Source: Cupriavidus taiwanensis LMG 19424
Lineage (GTDB): Bacteria; Pseudomonadota; Gammaproteobacteria; Burkholderiales; Burkholderiaceae
Direction: 5' to 3'
Length of the DNA: 64,000 nucleotides
Assembly (NCBI RefSeq): GCF_000069785.1
Contig: NC_010530.1
Coordinates: forward strand, 62,001 to 126,000
The notes beneath the pieces are model-generated. The model did not search any database. It had not been told where the DNA came from and worked only from the letters and a program-made list of their open reading frames with translations. Shown here piece after piece: positions 1-7,998 of this stretch. Every line of letters starts with the position of its first letter. The first letter of the stretch is position 1. The translations under genes and the position numbers were made by a program.

Positions 1-282
1 CGTTCCCCTGATCAGGCGCCTGCCGCCCCCTGGCGCCACGTGGCGCCGCATGTCTCTCTGCGCGCGCCCGCGCGGCGCGCTCCGGCGCGCAACTTGCCGC
101 GCACCCCGGCCCGCACCGGAACCGCCCCCGGTTCCGGTGTGATGCCGCTGCAACACTCCCTGTTTTCCCGGTTTGCCCACGTCGGACGCATGCGGTACCT
201 TGCGTGACGGCGCGCGGGCGCCTGCCCGCCGCGCCGCCACAGAACAATGAAAGCAAGCCGTCCAGGCGGAGGGGTCGAGACA
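1..282. other. Non-coding left edge
   Basis: No convincing gene lies here. The open frames that cross this stretch on the minus strand read through the opposite strand of the receptor gene that follows and have arginine/alanine-rich, non-protein-like composition. The last 20 bases carry the GGAGGGG ribosome binding site of the receptor gene. Confidence 0.5.
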
Positions 283-1419
283 ATGAAGGCGAAATGGATC
301 GCGTGCGGCCTGCTGGCCGCCACGCTGGGGTGGGCCGCGCACACGGCCCGGGCGGAACCGGGCGTGACCCGCAACACCATTCGCATCGGCCAGTCGGCCG
401 GTGTCACCGGGCCGGTGGCGGGCTCGGTCAAGGAGCAGATCGCCGGCGCGCAGGTGTACCTGCGCACGGTCAACGCCAGCGGCGGTGTCGCGGGCCGGCG
501 CATCGAGCTGGTCACCTACGATGACGGCTTCGATGCGAAACGCACGCCCGACAACGTGCGCAAGCTGCTAGACGAAGACAAGGTGTTCGCGCTCTTCATG
601 GTGCGCGGCACGCCGCAGAACGAAAGCATCCTGCCCATCATTGCCGCGCAGAAGGTGCCGCTGATCGCGCCGCTGACCGGCGCCATCACGCTGCACCGGC
701 CGGTGAACCGCTACGTGTTCAACGTGCGCGCCAAGTACCAGGACGAAGTGGCGCGCGCGATCAACCACCTGGCGACGTCGGGCATGAGCCGCATCGGCAT
801 CTTCTACGCCAACGACGGCTTCGGCCAGGACGTGCTGGAAGGCTACAGCACCGCGCTGCAGGCGCGCGGCGTGCAGCCCGCGGCGACGGTCAACTTCGCC
901 CGGCCCATGGGCGACATCAGCCAGGGCGTGGCGGCCATGCACAAGGCCAACCCGCAGGCGGTGCTGGTAATCGGCTCGGGCTCGGAGGCGGCGCGCATCA
1001 TTCGCGAGCTGCGCCGTGCCGGCAGCGAGGCGCAGTTCGTCACGCTGTCCAACAACGCCGCCGATGCCTTTATCCGCGAACTCGGCGACGACGCGCGCGG
1101 CCTGATCATCACGCAGGTGGTGCCGGGCACCAACTCCAGCCAGATGACGCTGGCCAGCGAATACCGCAGCCTGGCGAAGCAGCAGGGCGTTGAGACCTCC
1201 AACGCCGGCATGGAGGGCTTCATGTCGGCCAAGGTGCTGGTCGAAGGCCTGCGCCGCGCCGGGCCCGACCTGACCCGCGAGCGGCTGGTCGCGGCGCTGG
1301 AGGGCATGCGCGACTACGACCTGGGCGGCATCCTGATCAGCTACAGCGCGGCGCGCCACACCGGCTCGTCGTTCGTGGAAATGTCGATCGTGTCGTCCAC
1401 CGGCAAGCTGATCCGCTAG
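283..1419 (+). CDS. Branched-chain amino acid (Liv)-type ABC transporter substrate-binding protein
   Basis: This 378-residue periplasmic binding protein belongs to the LivK/Leu-Ile-Val receptor family, type I fold. The ATG at 283 was chosen over one at 247 because it has GGAGGGG about 8 bases upstream and starts directly with a signal peptide (basic MKAK, hydrophobic core, cleavage near AHTARA-EPG). The start of the mature protein, with GVTRNTIRIGQSAGVTGP, is typical of receptors that deliver amino acids, amides or aromatic acids to a Liv permease. No permease or ATPase gene lies nearby, so it is an orphan receptor here. It is followed 47 bases later by an SDR gene on the same strand. The ligand cannot be read from the sequence. 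Confidence 0.85.
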   Translation: MKAKWIACGLLAATLGWAAHTARAEPGVTRNTIRIGQSAGVTGPVAGSVKEQIAGAQVYLRTVNASGGVAGRRIELVTYDDGFDAKRTPDNVRKLLDEDKVFALFMVRGTPQNESILPIIAAQKVPLIAPLTGAITLHRPVNRYVFNVRAKYQDEVARAINHLATSGMSRIGIFYANDGFGQDVLEGYSTALQARGVQPAATVNFARPMGDISQGVAAMHKANPQAVLVIGSGSEAARIIRELRRAGSEAQFVTLSNNAADAFIRELGDDARGLIITQVVPGTNSSQMTLASEYRSLAKQQGVETSNAGMEGFMSAKVLVEGLRRAGPDLTRERLVAALEGMRDYDLGGILISYSAARHTGSSFVEMSIVSSTGKLIR

Positions 1420-1466
1420 CGCGCGGCCACGGTGCGGGAGCACGCTGCTGCGGTATAGTCGCCCGC

Positions 1467-2258
1467 ATGGCTACTCCTACCCCCTCCCCCGATTCCCGTA
1501 ACCCGTTCGCGCTGCATGGCCGCGTGGCGCTGGTGACCGGCGGCGCGCAGGGCCTGGGCCTGGCGATTGCCGCCGGTCTGGCCGATGCCGGTGCCCATGT
1601 GCTGGTGGTGGCCCGCAATGCGCAACGCGTGCACGAGGCCGTGGCCACGCTGGCCGCGCGCGGCGGCAGCGCCGGGGCGCTGGTGCTCGACATCACCGAC
1701 GAGGCCGCCGTGGCGGCGGCCTTCGACCGCATCGATGCCGAGCATGGCCGGCTCGACATCCTGGTGAACAATGCCGGCGCGCGCAACCGCAGCAACATGG
1801 CGCAGCTCGATGCCGGCGACCTGCGCGCCATGCTCGAGACCAACCTGGTGGCGCCCTACGCGCTGTGCCGGCTGGCCGCGCAGCGCATGCGCCAGGGCGG
1901 CTACGGGCGCATCGTCAATGTCAGCTCGATCGCGGGCCAGGTGGCGCGCGCCGGCGACGTGCTCTATCCCGCCACCAAGGGCGGCCTGGACGCGCTCACC
2001 CGTGCAATGGCCGCCGACCTCGGCCGCCATGGCGTCACCGTCAATGCGATCGCCCCCGGCTACTTCGCCACCGAGCCGAACCAGCCCATGGTCGAAGACG
2101 AAAGTGTGGCCGAGTGGCTGCGCCAGCGCACCTCGCTCGGCCGCTGGGGCCAGCCGCAGGAGGTGGCGGGCGCGGTGGTGTTCCTGGCCTCGCCGGCCGC
2201 GTCCTATGTCACCGGCCAGGTGCTGGCGGTCGACGGCGGCTATCTCGGCCACTTCTGA
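1467..2258 (+). CDS. Short-chain dehydrogenase/reductase (SDR), classical type
   Basis: The 263-residue cytoplasmic NAD(P)-dependent oxidoreductase shows the TGGAQGLG cofactor motif near residue 20, the NNAG motif, the catalytic Ser in VNVSS and the Tyr-x-x-x-Lys pair in YPATK. The C-terminal VLAVDGGY segment is typical of FabG/gluconate 5-dehydrogenase-like SDRs. The substrate is unknown. A TATAGT hexamer ends only 7 bases before the ATG and no Shine-Dalgarno sequence is visible, so the mRNA may be leaderless. It lies tail to tail with the LysR gene that follows. Confidence 0.88.
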   Translation: MATPTPSPDSRNPFALHGRVALVTGGAQGLGLAIAAGLADAGAHVLVVARNAQRVHEAVATLAARGGSAGALVLDITDEAAVAAAFDRIDAEHGRLDILVNNAGARNRSNMAQLDAGDLRAMLETNLVAPYALCRLAAQRMRQGGYGRIVNVSSIAGQVARAGDVLYPATKGGLDALTRAMAADLGRHGVTVNAIAPGYFATEPNQPMVEDESVAEWLRQRTSLGRWGQPQEVAGAVVFLASPAASYVTGQVLAVDGGYLGHF

Positions 2259-2282
2259 CGCGCCGCACGCTGCTTTCTGTCC

Positions 2283-2308
2283 AAAGCGTACCCAATTCTG
2301 CGTACCCG
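2283..2308. repeat. GCGTACCC dispersed short repeat, copy 1
   Basis: The core GCGTACCCAATTCTGCG is one member of a short interspersed family in this window. Other copies lie near 6145 (degenerate), 14359, 14422, 14559 and 50040. This one sits between the convergent SDR and LysR genes. Confidence 0.6.
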
Positions 2309-2322
2309 CTCCGCCCCTTGGT

Positions 2323-3228
2323 TCAGCGCCGCGCGGGCGCCTTGCCGCCGCGGTAGAACGCCTGCAAGGCCTCGATCATCGCGGCGGCGGCGGCCGAATC
2401 GCCGCGGTCCCTGAGCCGCACCAGGCAAATATCGCGCACCAAGGACGGCAGCTGCAGCGGCCGGATCGCCAGCCCTTCGCGGCGGAACTGGAACAGCGCC
2501 AGTGACGGCACCGCGCTGATGCCCAGCCCCGCCTGTACCAGCGCCGCCACCGTCGCCAGGTGCTCCACCTCCATCACGCTCGCCAGCCGCAGCGGATGCA
2601 GCGCGGCGTCCAGATGCTGGCGCACGCTGGTGGTGCGCGACAGCTGGATGAACGGCAACCCCGCCAGCATCTCGGGCGTGATGCGCCGCTTGCGCGCCAG
2701 CGCATGGTCCGCCGGGCACACCAGGTGGAAAGTGTCGCGCACCAGCGGCTCGACGCGCAGGTCGTCGTCCTGGGCCGGCGCGGGCGCCAGCGCAAAGTCG
2801 GCGCGGCCCTGCCGGACCAGCGCGATGCAGCCATCGGCCAGCTGGTCGAACAATTCCAGCTCGATGCCCGGATAGCGCGCGCGAAACTGCGCCAGCAGCG
2901 GCGGCAGGTCGCCCCCGGCGAGCGAAGGCAGCGCCGCGATCGAGACCCGGCCCTTGCGCCGCTCGGCGTGCGCGCGCAGGTCTTCGAACGCGGTCTCGAA
3001 GTCGGCCAGCAGCCGGCGCGCGGTCTGCTCGAAGCGCACGCCGTCCGTGCTCAGCTCCACATGCCGCGTGGTGCGTTCGAACAGCCGGCTGCCCGCCTGC
3101 TCTTCCAGCGTTTGCACCAGCGCGCTGAAGGCCGACTGCGACAAGTGGCAGGCGCGCGCCGCGCGCGTGAAATTACGGTAGGTGGCCAGCGCCACGAAGG
3201 CGCGCAGGTGCTTGACCGACAGGTTCAT
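2323..3228 (-). CDS. LysR-family transcriptional regulator
   Basis: The 301-residue protein has the LysR N-terminal winged helix (MNLSVKHLRAFVALATYRNF, then AARACHLSQSAFSALVQTLE) and a C-terminal effector-binding domain. It is transcribed divergently from the AtuA-like gene at 3355. The 126-base gap carries an ATTA-N7-TAAT dyad that fits the T-N11-A LysR box, so it probably controls the AtuA-like/Bug operon and itself. Long open frames extending upstream of 3228 are read-through of the opposite strand of that operon. The effector is unknown. Confidence 0.88.
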   Translation of the reverse strand: MNLSVKHLRAFVALATYRNFTRAARACHLSQSAFSALVQTLEEQAGSRLFERTTRHVELSTDGVRFEQTARRLLADFETAFEDLRAHAERRKGRVSIAALPSLAGGDLPPLLAQFRARYPGIELELFDQLADGCIALVRQGRADFALAPAPAQDDDLRVEPLVRDTFHLVCPADHALARKRRITPEMLAGLPFIQLSRTTSVRQHLDAALHPLRLASVMEVEHLATVAALVQAGLGISAVPSLALFQFRREGLAIRPLQLPSLVRDICLVRLRDRGDSAAAAAMIEALQAFYRGGKAPARR

Positions 3229-3261
3229 GGCGCCAGCGGGATATATCCAGGAAGTCGATAG

Positions 3262-3276
3262 ATTAATCCAAATAAT
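3262..3276. promoter_or_regulatory. Candidate LysR box between divergent genes
   Basis: ATTAATCCAAATAAT is an ATTA-N7-TAAT dyad with T-N11-A geometry in an AT-rich patch between the LysR gene (start 3228, minus) and the AtuA-like gene (start 3355, plus). The assignment rests on motif and position only. Confidence 0.45.
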
Positions 3277-3354
3277 CCGTTTTTTGGTTGGGCCTGCCGA
3301 CCCTAGAATGGGATCGACCAGCCCTTCCCCTGCCTTGCAACCCTGCCTCCGACC

Positions 3355-4716
3355 ATGACTGCTCCCTTGCTGATCGGCTCCGGTGCCGGCTTCTCCGGCG
3401 ACCGTACCGACGCCGCACTGCCGGTGGTGCGCACGCTGATTGCCGCGGCGCAGCCCGCCGCGCTGATCTTCGAGACCCTGGCCGAGCGCACGCTGGCGCT
3501 GGCGCAGCTGGCGCGGCGCAACGACCCCGCGCAGGGCTACGAGCCGCTGCTGGATGCGCTGCTGGCGCCGGTGCTTGGCCTGTGCCTGCAGCACCGCATT
3601 CCCATCGTCGGCAATTTCGGCGCCGCCAACCCCCGCGCGGCGGCGCAGCGCGTGCGGCAGCTGGCGCAGGAACTCGGCCTGGCCGCGCCGCGGGTAGCGG
3701 TGGTGGAGGGCGACGACCTGTCCGACGCGGCCGGGCGCGCACGCCTGCACGGCATCCTGGGCGAGGCCTTCGACGCCGAACGCTTCGTCTGCGCCAACGC
3801 CTATATCGGCGCGCAAGGCATTGCCGACGCCCTCGCCGCCGGCGCCGAGGTGGTGGTGTGCGGGCGCGTGGCGGACCCGGCGCTGGCGGTGGGGCCGGCG
3901 ATGGCGCACTTCGGCTGGGCCTGGGACGACTGGGACCGGCTGGCCGCCGCCACCATGGCCGGGCACCTGCTGGAATGCGGGGCGCAGGTCACCGGCGGCT
4001 ACTTTGCCGACCCGGGCCGCAAGGAGGTGCCGGATGTGCATGCGCTGGGCTTTCCGATCGCGCAGCTCGATGCCGGCGGCGGCATCGAGATCTTCAAGGC
4101 CGCCGACACCGGCGGCTGCGTGGACCTGCGCACGGTCAAGGAGCAGCTGCTGTACGAGGTGCACGACCCGTGCGCCTACCTGACGCCGGACGTGGTGGCC
4201 GACATCGGCGCCGTCACCGTGGCGCAGCTGGGCCCGGACCGCGTGGCCGTGCGCAATGTGCGCGGCCACCCCCGCCCGGCGCAGCTCAAGGCCAATGTGT
4301 TCAGCCACGGCGGCTGGCTCGCCGAGGGCGAGATCTCTTACGCCGGCCCCAATGCCGCGGCGCGCGCGCGCCTGGCCGCCGACATCCTGCGCCGGCGCAT
4401 GCGCATGCTGGGCCACGACGCGCCGGTCCGCTTCGACCTGATCGGCGTGCTCAGCGTGCTGGCCGACGATGCCGGCGCCATGCTCGCGCAGCCCCAGCCG
4501 CACGAGGCGCAGGCGCAGGACGTGCGCCTGCGCGCCGCGCTGGCGCATGACGACGTGGCCGTGGCGCAGGCACTGCAGCGCGAAGTCAACGCGCTCTATA
4601 CCTGCGGCCCGGCCGGCGGCGGCGGCGTGCGCACGGCGCAGCGCGCACGGCTGAACGCGGTGTCGTGCCTGGTGTCGCGCGCGGCGGTCACGTCCACCTT
4701 TACCTTCATCGACTGA
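3355..4716 (+). CDS. AtuA-like acyclic terpene utilisation family protein (DUF1446)
   Basis: The 453-residue protein matches the large AtuA/DUF1446 domain: the N-terminal glycine-rich IGSGAGFSGDR, the central GNFGAANPRAAAQR and VVEGDDL segments, then VVCGRVADPALAVGP. AtuA was named in citronellol/geranyl-CoA degradation, but its biochemical role is not settled and many members lie outside terpene loci. Here it is followed 10 bases later by a gene for the small domain usually found at the C-terminus of longer AtuA proteins, so the two probably form one complex. The operon continues to a Bug receptor, suggesting uptake and use of a carboxylic acid. Confidence 0.8.
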   Translation: MTAPLLIGSGAGFSGDRTDAALPVVRTLIAAAQPAALIFETLAERTLALAQLARRNDPAQGYEPLLDALLAPVLGLCLQHRIPIVGNFGAANPRAAAQRVRQLAQELGLAAPRVAVVEGDDLSDAAGRARLHGILGEAFDAERFVCANAYIGAQGIADALAAGAEVVVCGRVADPALAVGPAMAHFGWAWDDWDRLAAATMAGHLLECGAQVTGGYFADPGRKEVPDVHALGFPIAQLDAGGGIEIFKAADTGGCVDLRTVKEQLLYEVHDPCAYLTPDVVADIGAVTVAQLGPDRVAVRNVRGHPRPAQLKANVFSHGGWLAEGEISYAGPNAAARARLAADILRRRMRMLGHDAPVRFDLIGVLSVLADDAGAMLAQPQPHEAQAQDVRLRAALAHDDVAVAQALQREVNALYTCGPAGGGGVRTAQRARLNAVSCLVSRAAVTSTFTFID

Positions 4717-4726
4717 GGAGCCCGCC

Positions 4727-5080
4727 ATGACCGCCACCGCCGCGCTCTACCAGTTCGCCCATGGCCGCACCGGCGACAAGGGCGACCGTTCCAACATCAG
4801 CGTGATCGCCTATGACCCGCGCGATTTCGACCACCTGGTCGCGCACGTGACCGAAGACGCGGTGCGCGATCTGTTTCGCGAGCGCCGGCCCACGGCGGTC
4901 ACGCGCTACCTGGTGCCGTCGCTGCACGCGATGAACTTTGTCCTCGACGGCGTGCTCGATGGCGGCGTCAATGACGCGCTGAATCTCGACACCCACGGCA
5001 AGGCACTGTCGTTCCGCCTGCTGCAGCTCGAGATCCCGGTGCCGCCGCGGCTGGCTCAGGCTACGCCGGACCGCCCCTGA
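4727..5080 (+). CDS. Small AtuA-associated domain protein
   Basis: The 117-residue protein begins a few residues before YQFAHGRTGDKGDRSNISVI, the signature of the small C-terminal domain of AtuA-type proteins (GDKGD/SN motif). It is encoded separately here, with a GGAG site in the 10-base gap after the large AtuA-like gene. The split arrangement implies a heteromeric complex. It has no signal peptide and should be cytoplasmic. The exact reaction is unknown. Confidence 0.75.
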   Translation: MTATAALYQFAHGRTGDKGDRSNISVIAYDPRDFDHLVAHVTEDAVRDLFRERRPTAVTRYLVPSLHAMNFVLDGVLDGGVNDALNLDTHGKALSFRLLQLEIPVPPRLAQATPDRP

Positions 5081-5121
5081 ACCCTTGCCTTGCCCGATAA
5101 CGACTTCAACAGGAGACCTCC

Positions 5122-6087
5122 ATGCATCCGTTCTTCAAGCCACTGGCCGTTGCCGCGCTCGCGCTGATCCTGCCCGCCGGCCAGGCCTGGGCCGAATTTC
5201 CCGACAAGCCGATCCGCTTCGTGGTGCCGTTTGCCGCGGGCAGCGCCACCGACCAGCTCGCGCGCGCCATCGGCCAGGCCATCACGGTGGACAGCAAGGT
5301 CACCGTGGTGGTCGACAACAAGCCCGGCGCCAACGGCTTTATCGCAGCGTCGGACGTGGCCAAGGCCGCGCCGGACGGGTATACCGTGCTGATCAGCACC
5401 AACACCACGCATGCGGCCAACGAGCACCTGTTCAAGAAGCTGCCCTACGACCCGGTCAAGGACTACACACCCATCACGGCGCTGGGACGCGGCGGCCAGA
5501 TCATGGTGGTCAATCCGCAGGTCCCGGCCAAGACCGTGGGCGAATTCATCGCGCTGGCGCGGCAACAGCCGGGCAAGCTCAGCTTCGGCAGCGGCAGCTC
5601 GTCGTCGCGCATTGCCGGCGAGCTGTTCCAGCAGATGGCGCAGGTGCAGCTGCTGCACGTGCCATACAAGAGCAACCCGCTGGCCATCACCGACCTGCTC
5701 GGCAACCAGATCCAGATGATGATCACCGATACCGCCACCGGCCTGCCTCAGGTCAAGAGCGGCAAGCTGCGCGCGCTGGGCGTGTCGGGCAAGACCCGCT
5801 CGCCGCTGGCGCCTGAGGTGCCCACCATCGACGAGGCCGGCGTCAAGGGCTACGAGATGAGCTACTGGTTCGCCGCCTACGCGCCCGCGGGCACGCCGCA
5901 GCCGGTCGTGGCCAGGCTCAACGCGATGATGGTGAAGGCCGCGCGCAGCGAGAGCGCCGCCGGCTTCTACAAGTCTACCGGCACGGAAGTCTTCACCAGC
6001 ACGCCCGCGGAACTGGCGAAGTTCCAGTCGCAGGAGTCCGGCAAGTGGGGCCGCATCATCAAGGCGGCGAATATCCAGCCGGAGTAA
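5122..6087 (+). CDS. Bug/TctC-family tripartite tricarboxylate-type solute receptor
   Basis: The 321-residue periplasmic receptor has a signal peptide (MHPFFKPLAVAALALILP, cleavage after GQAWA) followed by FPDKPIRFVVPFAAGSATD, the canonical start of Bug proteins. Further family marks are NKPGANGFIAASDVAKAAPDG and the C-terminal LARLNAMM-like helix. An AGGAGA ribosome binding site precedes the ATG. Bug proteins bind small carboxylates, amides or aromatic acids. No TctA/TctB membrane partner lies in the window. It is the last gene of the AtuA-like operon and is followed by a terminator. Confidence 0.9.
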   Translation: MHPFFKPLAVAALALILPAGQAWAEFPDKPIRFVVPFAAGSATDQLARAIGQAITVDSKVTVVVDNKPGANGFIAASDVAKAAPDGYTVLISTNTTHAANEHLFKKLPYDPVKDYTPITALGRGGQIMVVNPQVPAKTVGEFIALARQQPGKLSFGSGSSSSRIAGELFQQMAQVQLLHVPYKSNPLAITDLLGNQIQMMITDTATGLPQVKSGKLRALGVSGKTRSPLAPEVPTIDEAGVKGYEMSYWFAAYAPAGTPQPVVARLNAMMVKAARSESAAGFYKSTGTEVFTSTPAELAKFQSQESGKWGRIIKAANIQPE

Positions 6088-6119
6088 AAACCGGGCAGCG
6101 CAAGCTCCCATGCATGGGA

Positions 6120-6146
6120 AACGGGGCCACGTGGTCCCGTTTTTTA
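6120..6146 (+). terminator. Rho-independent terminator of the AtuA/Bug operon
   Basis: A nearly perfect dyad, AACGGGGCCACGTGG then TCCCGTT, is followed by a T6 run 33 bases after the Bug stop codon. A degenerate GCGTACC-type repeat overlaps its right edge on the minus strand (about 6145-6166). Confidence 0.8.
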
Positions 6147-6273
6147 CGCAGAAGTAGGTACGCTTTGACCCTTTCGGCCTTGCGGGGCAAGGCGCGGCTA
6201 AGATATGCGCTGGCCGCGCGCACCCATGCGCCGGCCTGCTCCTCGACAACACCAATCAGAACAGGATCAGGAT

Positions 6274-7323
6274 ATGAAGCTGCAGTCCATGGTGCGCCAT
6301 GCCACCTTCAGCCGGAGCACGCGTCCGGGCTTGCGCCGCGCGGTCTCGCATGCCGTCGTCGCCATCGCCATGGGCGGCGCCGCGCTGGCCGCCGGCGTCG
6401 CTGGCGCACAGACCGCCACGCCGCCGCAGCAGCAGAAGACGCAGGTGCCGGGCTACTACCGCATGATGGTTGGCCAGCTGGAAGTCACCGCGCTCTATGA
6501 CGGCTACATCGATCTGGACCCCAAGCTGTTCAAGTACACCAGCGCGCGCGAAGTGCAAAGCCTGCTGGCGCGGATGTTCGTCGCTTCGACGCCGGGCATG
6601 CAGACCGCGGTCAACGCCTACCTGATCCATACCGGCAGCCGCCTGGTGCTGGTCGACACCGGCGCGGCGGGCTGCTTCGGGCCGACGCTGGGGCGCATCG
6701 GCGAGAACCTGCGCGCCGCAGGCTATGCGCCCGAGCAGGTCGACACCGTGCTGCTGACCCACCTGCATGGCGACCATGCCTGCGGCCTGGCGACCGACGG
6801 CAAGGCCGCGTTCCCGAACGCGACGGTCTATGTCGACAAGGCCGACCTCGACTACTGGCTGAGCGAGGCCAACGCCGCTGCCGCGCCGAAGGAGGCGCAG
6901 GGCCTGTTCGCCATGGCGCGGGCCGCAGTCGCGCCGTACCAGGCGGCGCAGCGCCTGCGCACGTTCAATGGTGGCGCCGGCAGCGAGCCCATTCCCGGCG
7001 TGCGCGTGGTGCCGGCCAACGGGCATACCCCTGGCCACAGCGGCTACCTGTTCACCTCGGGCAACGACAGCCTGCTGCTGTGGGGCGATATCGTGCACAA
7101 CCACGCGCTGCAGCTGCGCCGCCCGCAGGTGGCCATCGAGTTCGACGTGGACAGCAACCAGGCCGTGATCACGCGCAAGCGCATCCTGGAGCAGGCGGCC
7201 AAGGGCAGGTTGTGGGTGGGCGGCGCGCACATGCCATTCCCGGGTTTGGGCCATGTGCGCCGCGACGCCGCGGGCTATGCGTGGGTGCCGGCGGAATTTG
7301 GCCCCATCCGCAGCGACCGATAA
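6274..7323 (+). CDS. Secreted MBL-fold metallohydrolase, methyl parathion hydrolase-like
   Basis: The 349-residue protein starts at the ATG preceded by AGGATCAGG and carries a long signal region (arginines near 16-24, hydrophobic core to about 45, VAGAQT). The mature part has the zinc-binding THLHGDH motif, the NGHTPGHSGYLF second histidine and WGDIVHN. LVDTGAAGCFGPTLG and the terminal GGAHMPFPGLGHVRR-like stretch match the methyl parathion hydrolase/MBL lactonase family closely. Members hydrolyse organophosphates, lactones or aryl esters, and the native substrate is often unknown. It is monocistronic and converges on the GNAT gene. Confidence 0.85.
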   Translation: MKLQSMVRHATFSRSTRPGLRRAVSHAVVAIAMGGAALAAGVAGAQTATPPQQQKTQVPGYYRMMVGQLEVTALYDGYIDLDPKLFKYTSAREVQSLLARMFVASTPGMQTAVNAYLIHTGSRLVLVDTGAAGCFGPTLGRIGENLRAAGYAPEQVDTVLLTHLHGDHACGLATDGKAAFPNATVYVDKADLDYWLSEANAAAAPKEAQGLFAMARAAVAPYQAAQRLRTFNGGAGSEPIPGVRVVPANGHTPGHSGYLFTSGNDSLLLWGDIVHNHALQLRRPQVAIEFDVDSNQAVITRKRILEQAAKGRLWVGGAHMPFPGLGHVRRDAAGYAWVPAEFGPIRSDR

Positions 7324-7413
7324 CGCAGCAACCGCTAGCCGCGGTCGAAGGGTTCCAACGGAACAACAGGGGGGGTGCCGGCGCTGCGCCGGGCCATGCC
7401 GGCCCGGGCGGGT

Positions 7414-7803
7414 TCAGGGCCGGCGCCGCTCCATCGCGACCATCGAAGGGGTAAAGCCGAGCTGGCCGAAGAAGGCGGCTTCGGACGAGCGCGCCGCGCG
7501 AAGCATCCAGCTGATATCGGGATCGCTGCCGACGATATGGCGCACGAGCGCGCGGCCGATGCCATGCCGGCGGTGGCCGGGCGCCACCACCACCATCGAC
7601 AGGAACCCGTCGCAGACATCGTCGCACAGCGCGCGGGCAAAGCCGACCACCTCGCCCTTCTCGACCGCCACGGCCACGCGCTGCGAGTTGGCCACCAGTC
7701 GCGCGAACTTCTCGGGGCCGCCTACCCGGTGGGCCCAGCCATTGGCGATCAGTAGTTGTCTGGCTGCCTCGAGGTCGTCGGGCAACAGGTTACGGATTTC
7801 CAT
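7414..7803 (-). CDS. GNAT-family N-acetyltransferase
   Basis: The 129-residue protein is a single GNAT domain. It opens with MEIRNLLPDDLEAARQLL, and the acetyl-CoA binding loop is VVVAPGHRRHGIGRALV (Q/RxxGxG/A type), followed by FFGQLGF near the C-terminus. The start at 7803 has GGAGAG 7 bases upstream and fits the family length; the frame is open further upstream but has no homologous content. The acceptor substrate is unknown. It converges on the metallohydrolase gene, with several short GC-rich dyads in the 90-base gap. Confidence 0.85.
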   Translation of the reverse strand: MEIRNLLPDDLEAARQLLIANGWAHRVGGPEKFARLVANSQRVAVAVEKGEVVGFARALCDDVCDGFLSMVVVAPGHRRHGIGRALVRHIVGSDPDISWMLRAARSSEAAFFGQLGFTPSMVAMERRRP

Positions 7804-7998
7804 TGGCGGCTCTCCCAGCAAAGCATGTACGGCCCCTCGCCGCCCCTTGCCACCAGGGCGCCGCGAGTCGAGAACGGCACGGCAAGCCGTGCTGCGCAAT
7901 TGGCGGAGTGTAGCGAGCGTGCGCGGGCGCGTCAATTTGGCTTCCGGCGGGGTGGGGCACCGCTCACGGTGACGCGCCGGCGCGGTATCATCGCTTCC

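Noticed and set aside
12..515. 167-residue minus-strand frame at the left edge
   Set aside because: Overlaps the real receptor gene and its signal peptide on the other strand; composition is Arg/Pro/Ala-rich with no motif.
2323..4737. 804-residue minus-strand frame joining the LysR gene to upstream sequence
   Set aside because: Only the last 301 codons are LysR. The rest is antisense to the AtuA-like gene, and a good LysR start exists at 3228.
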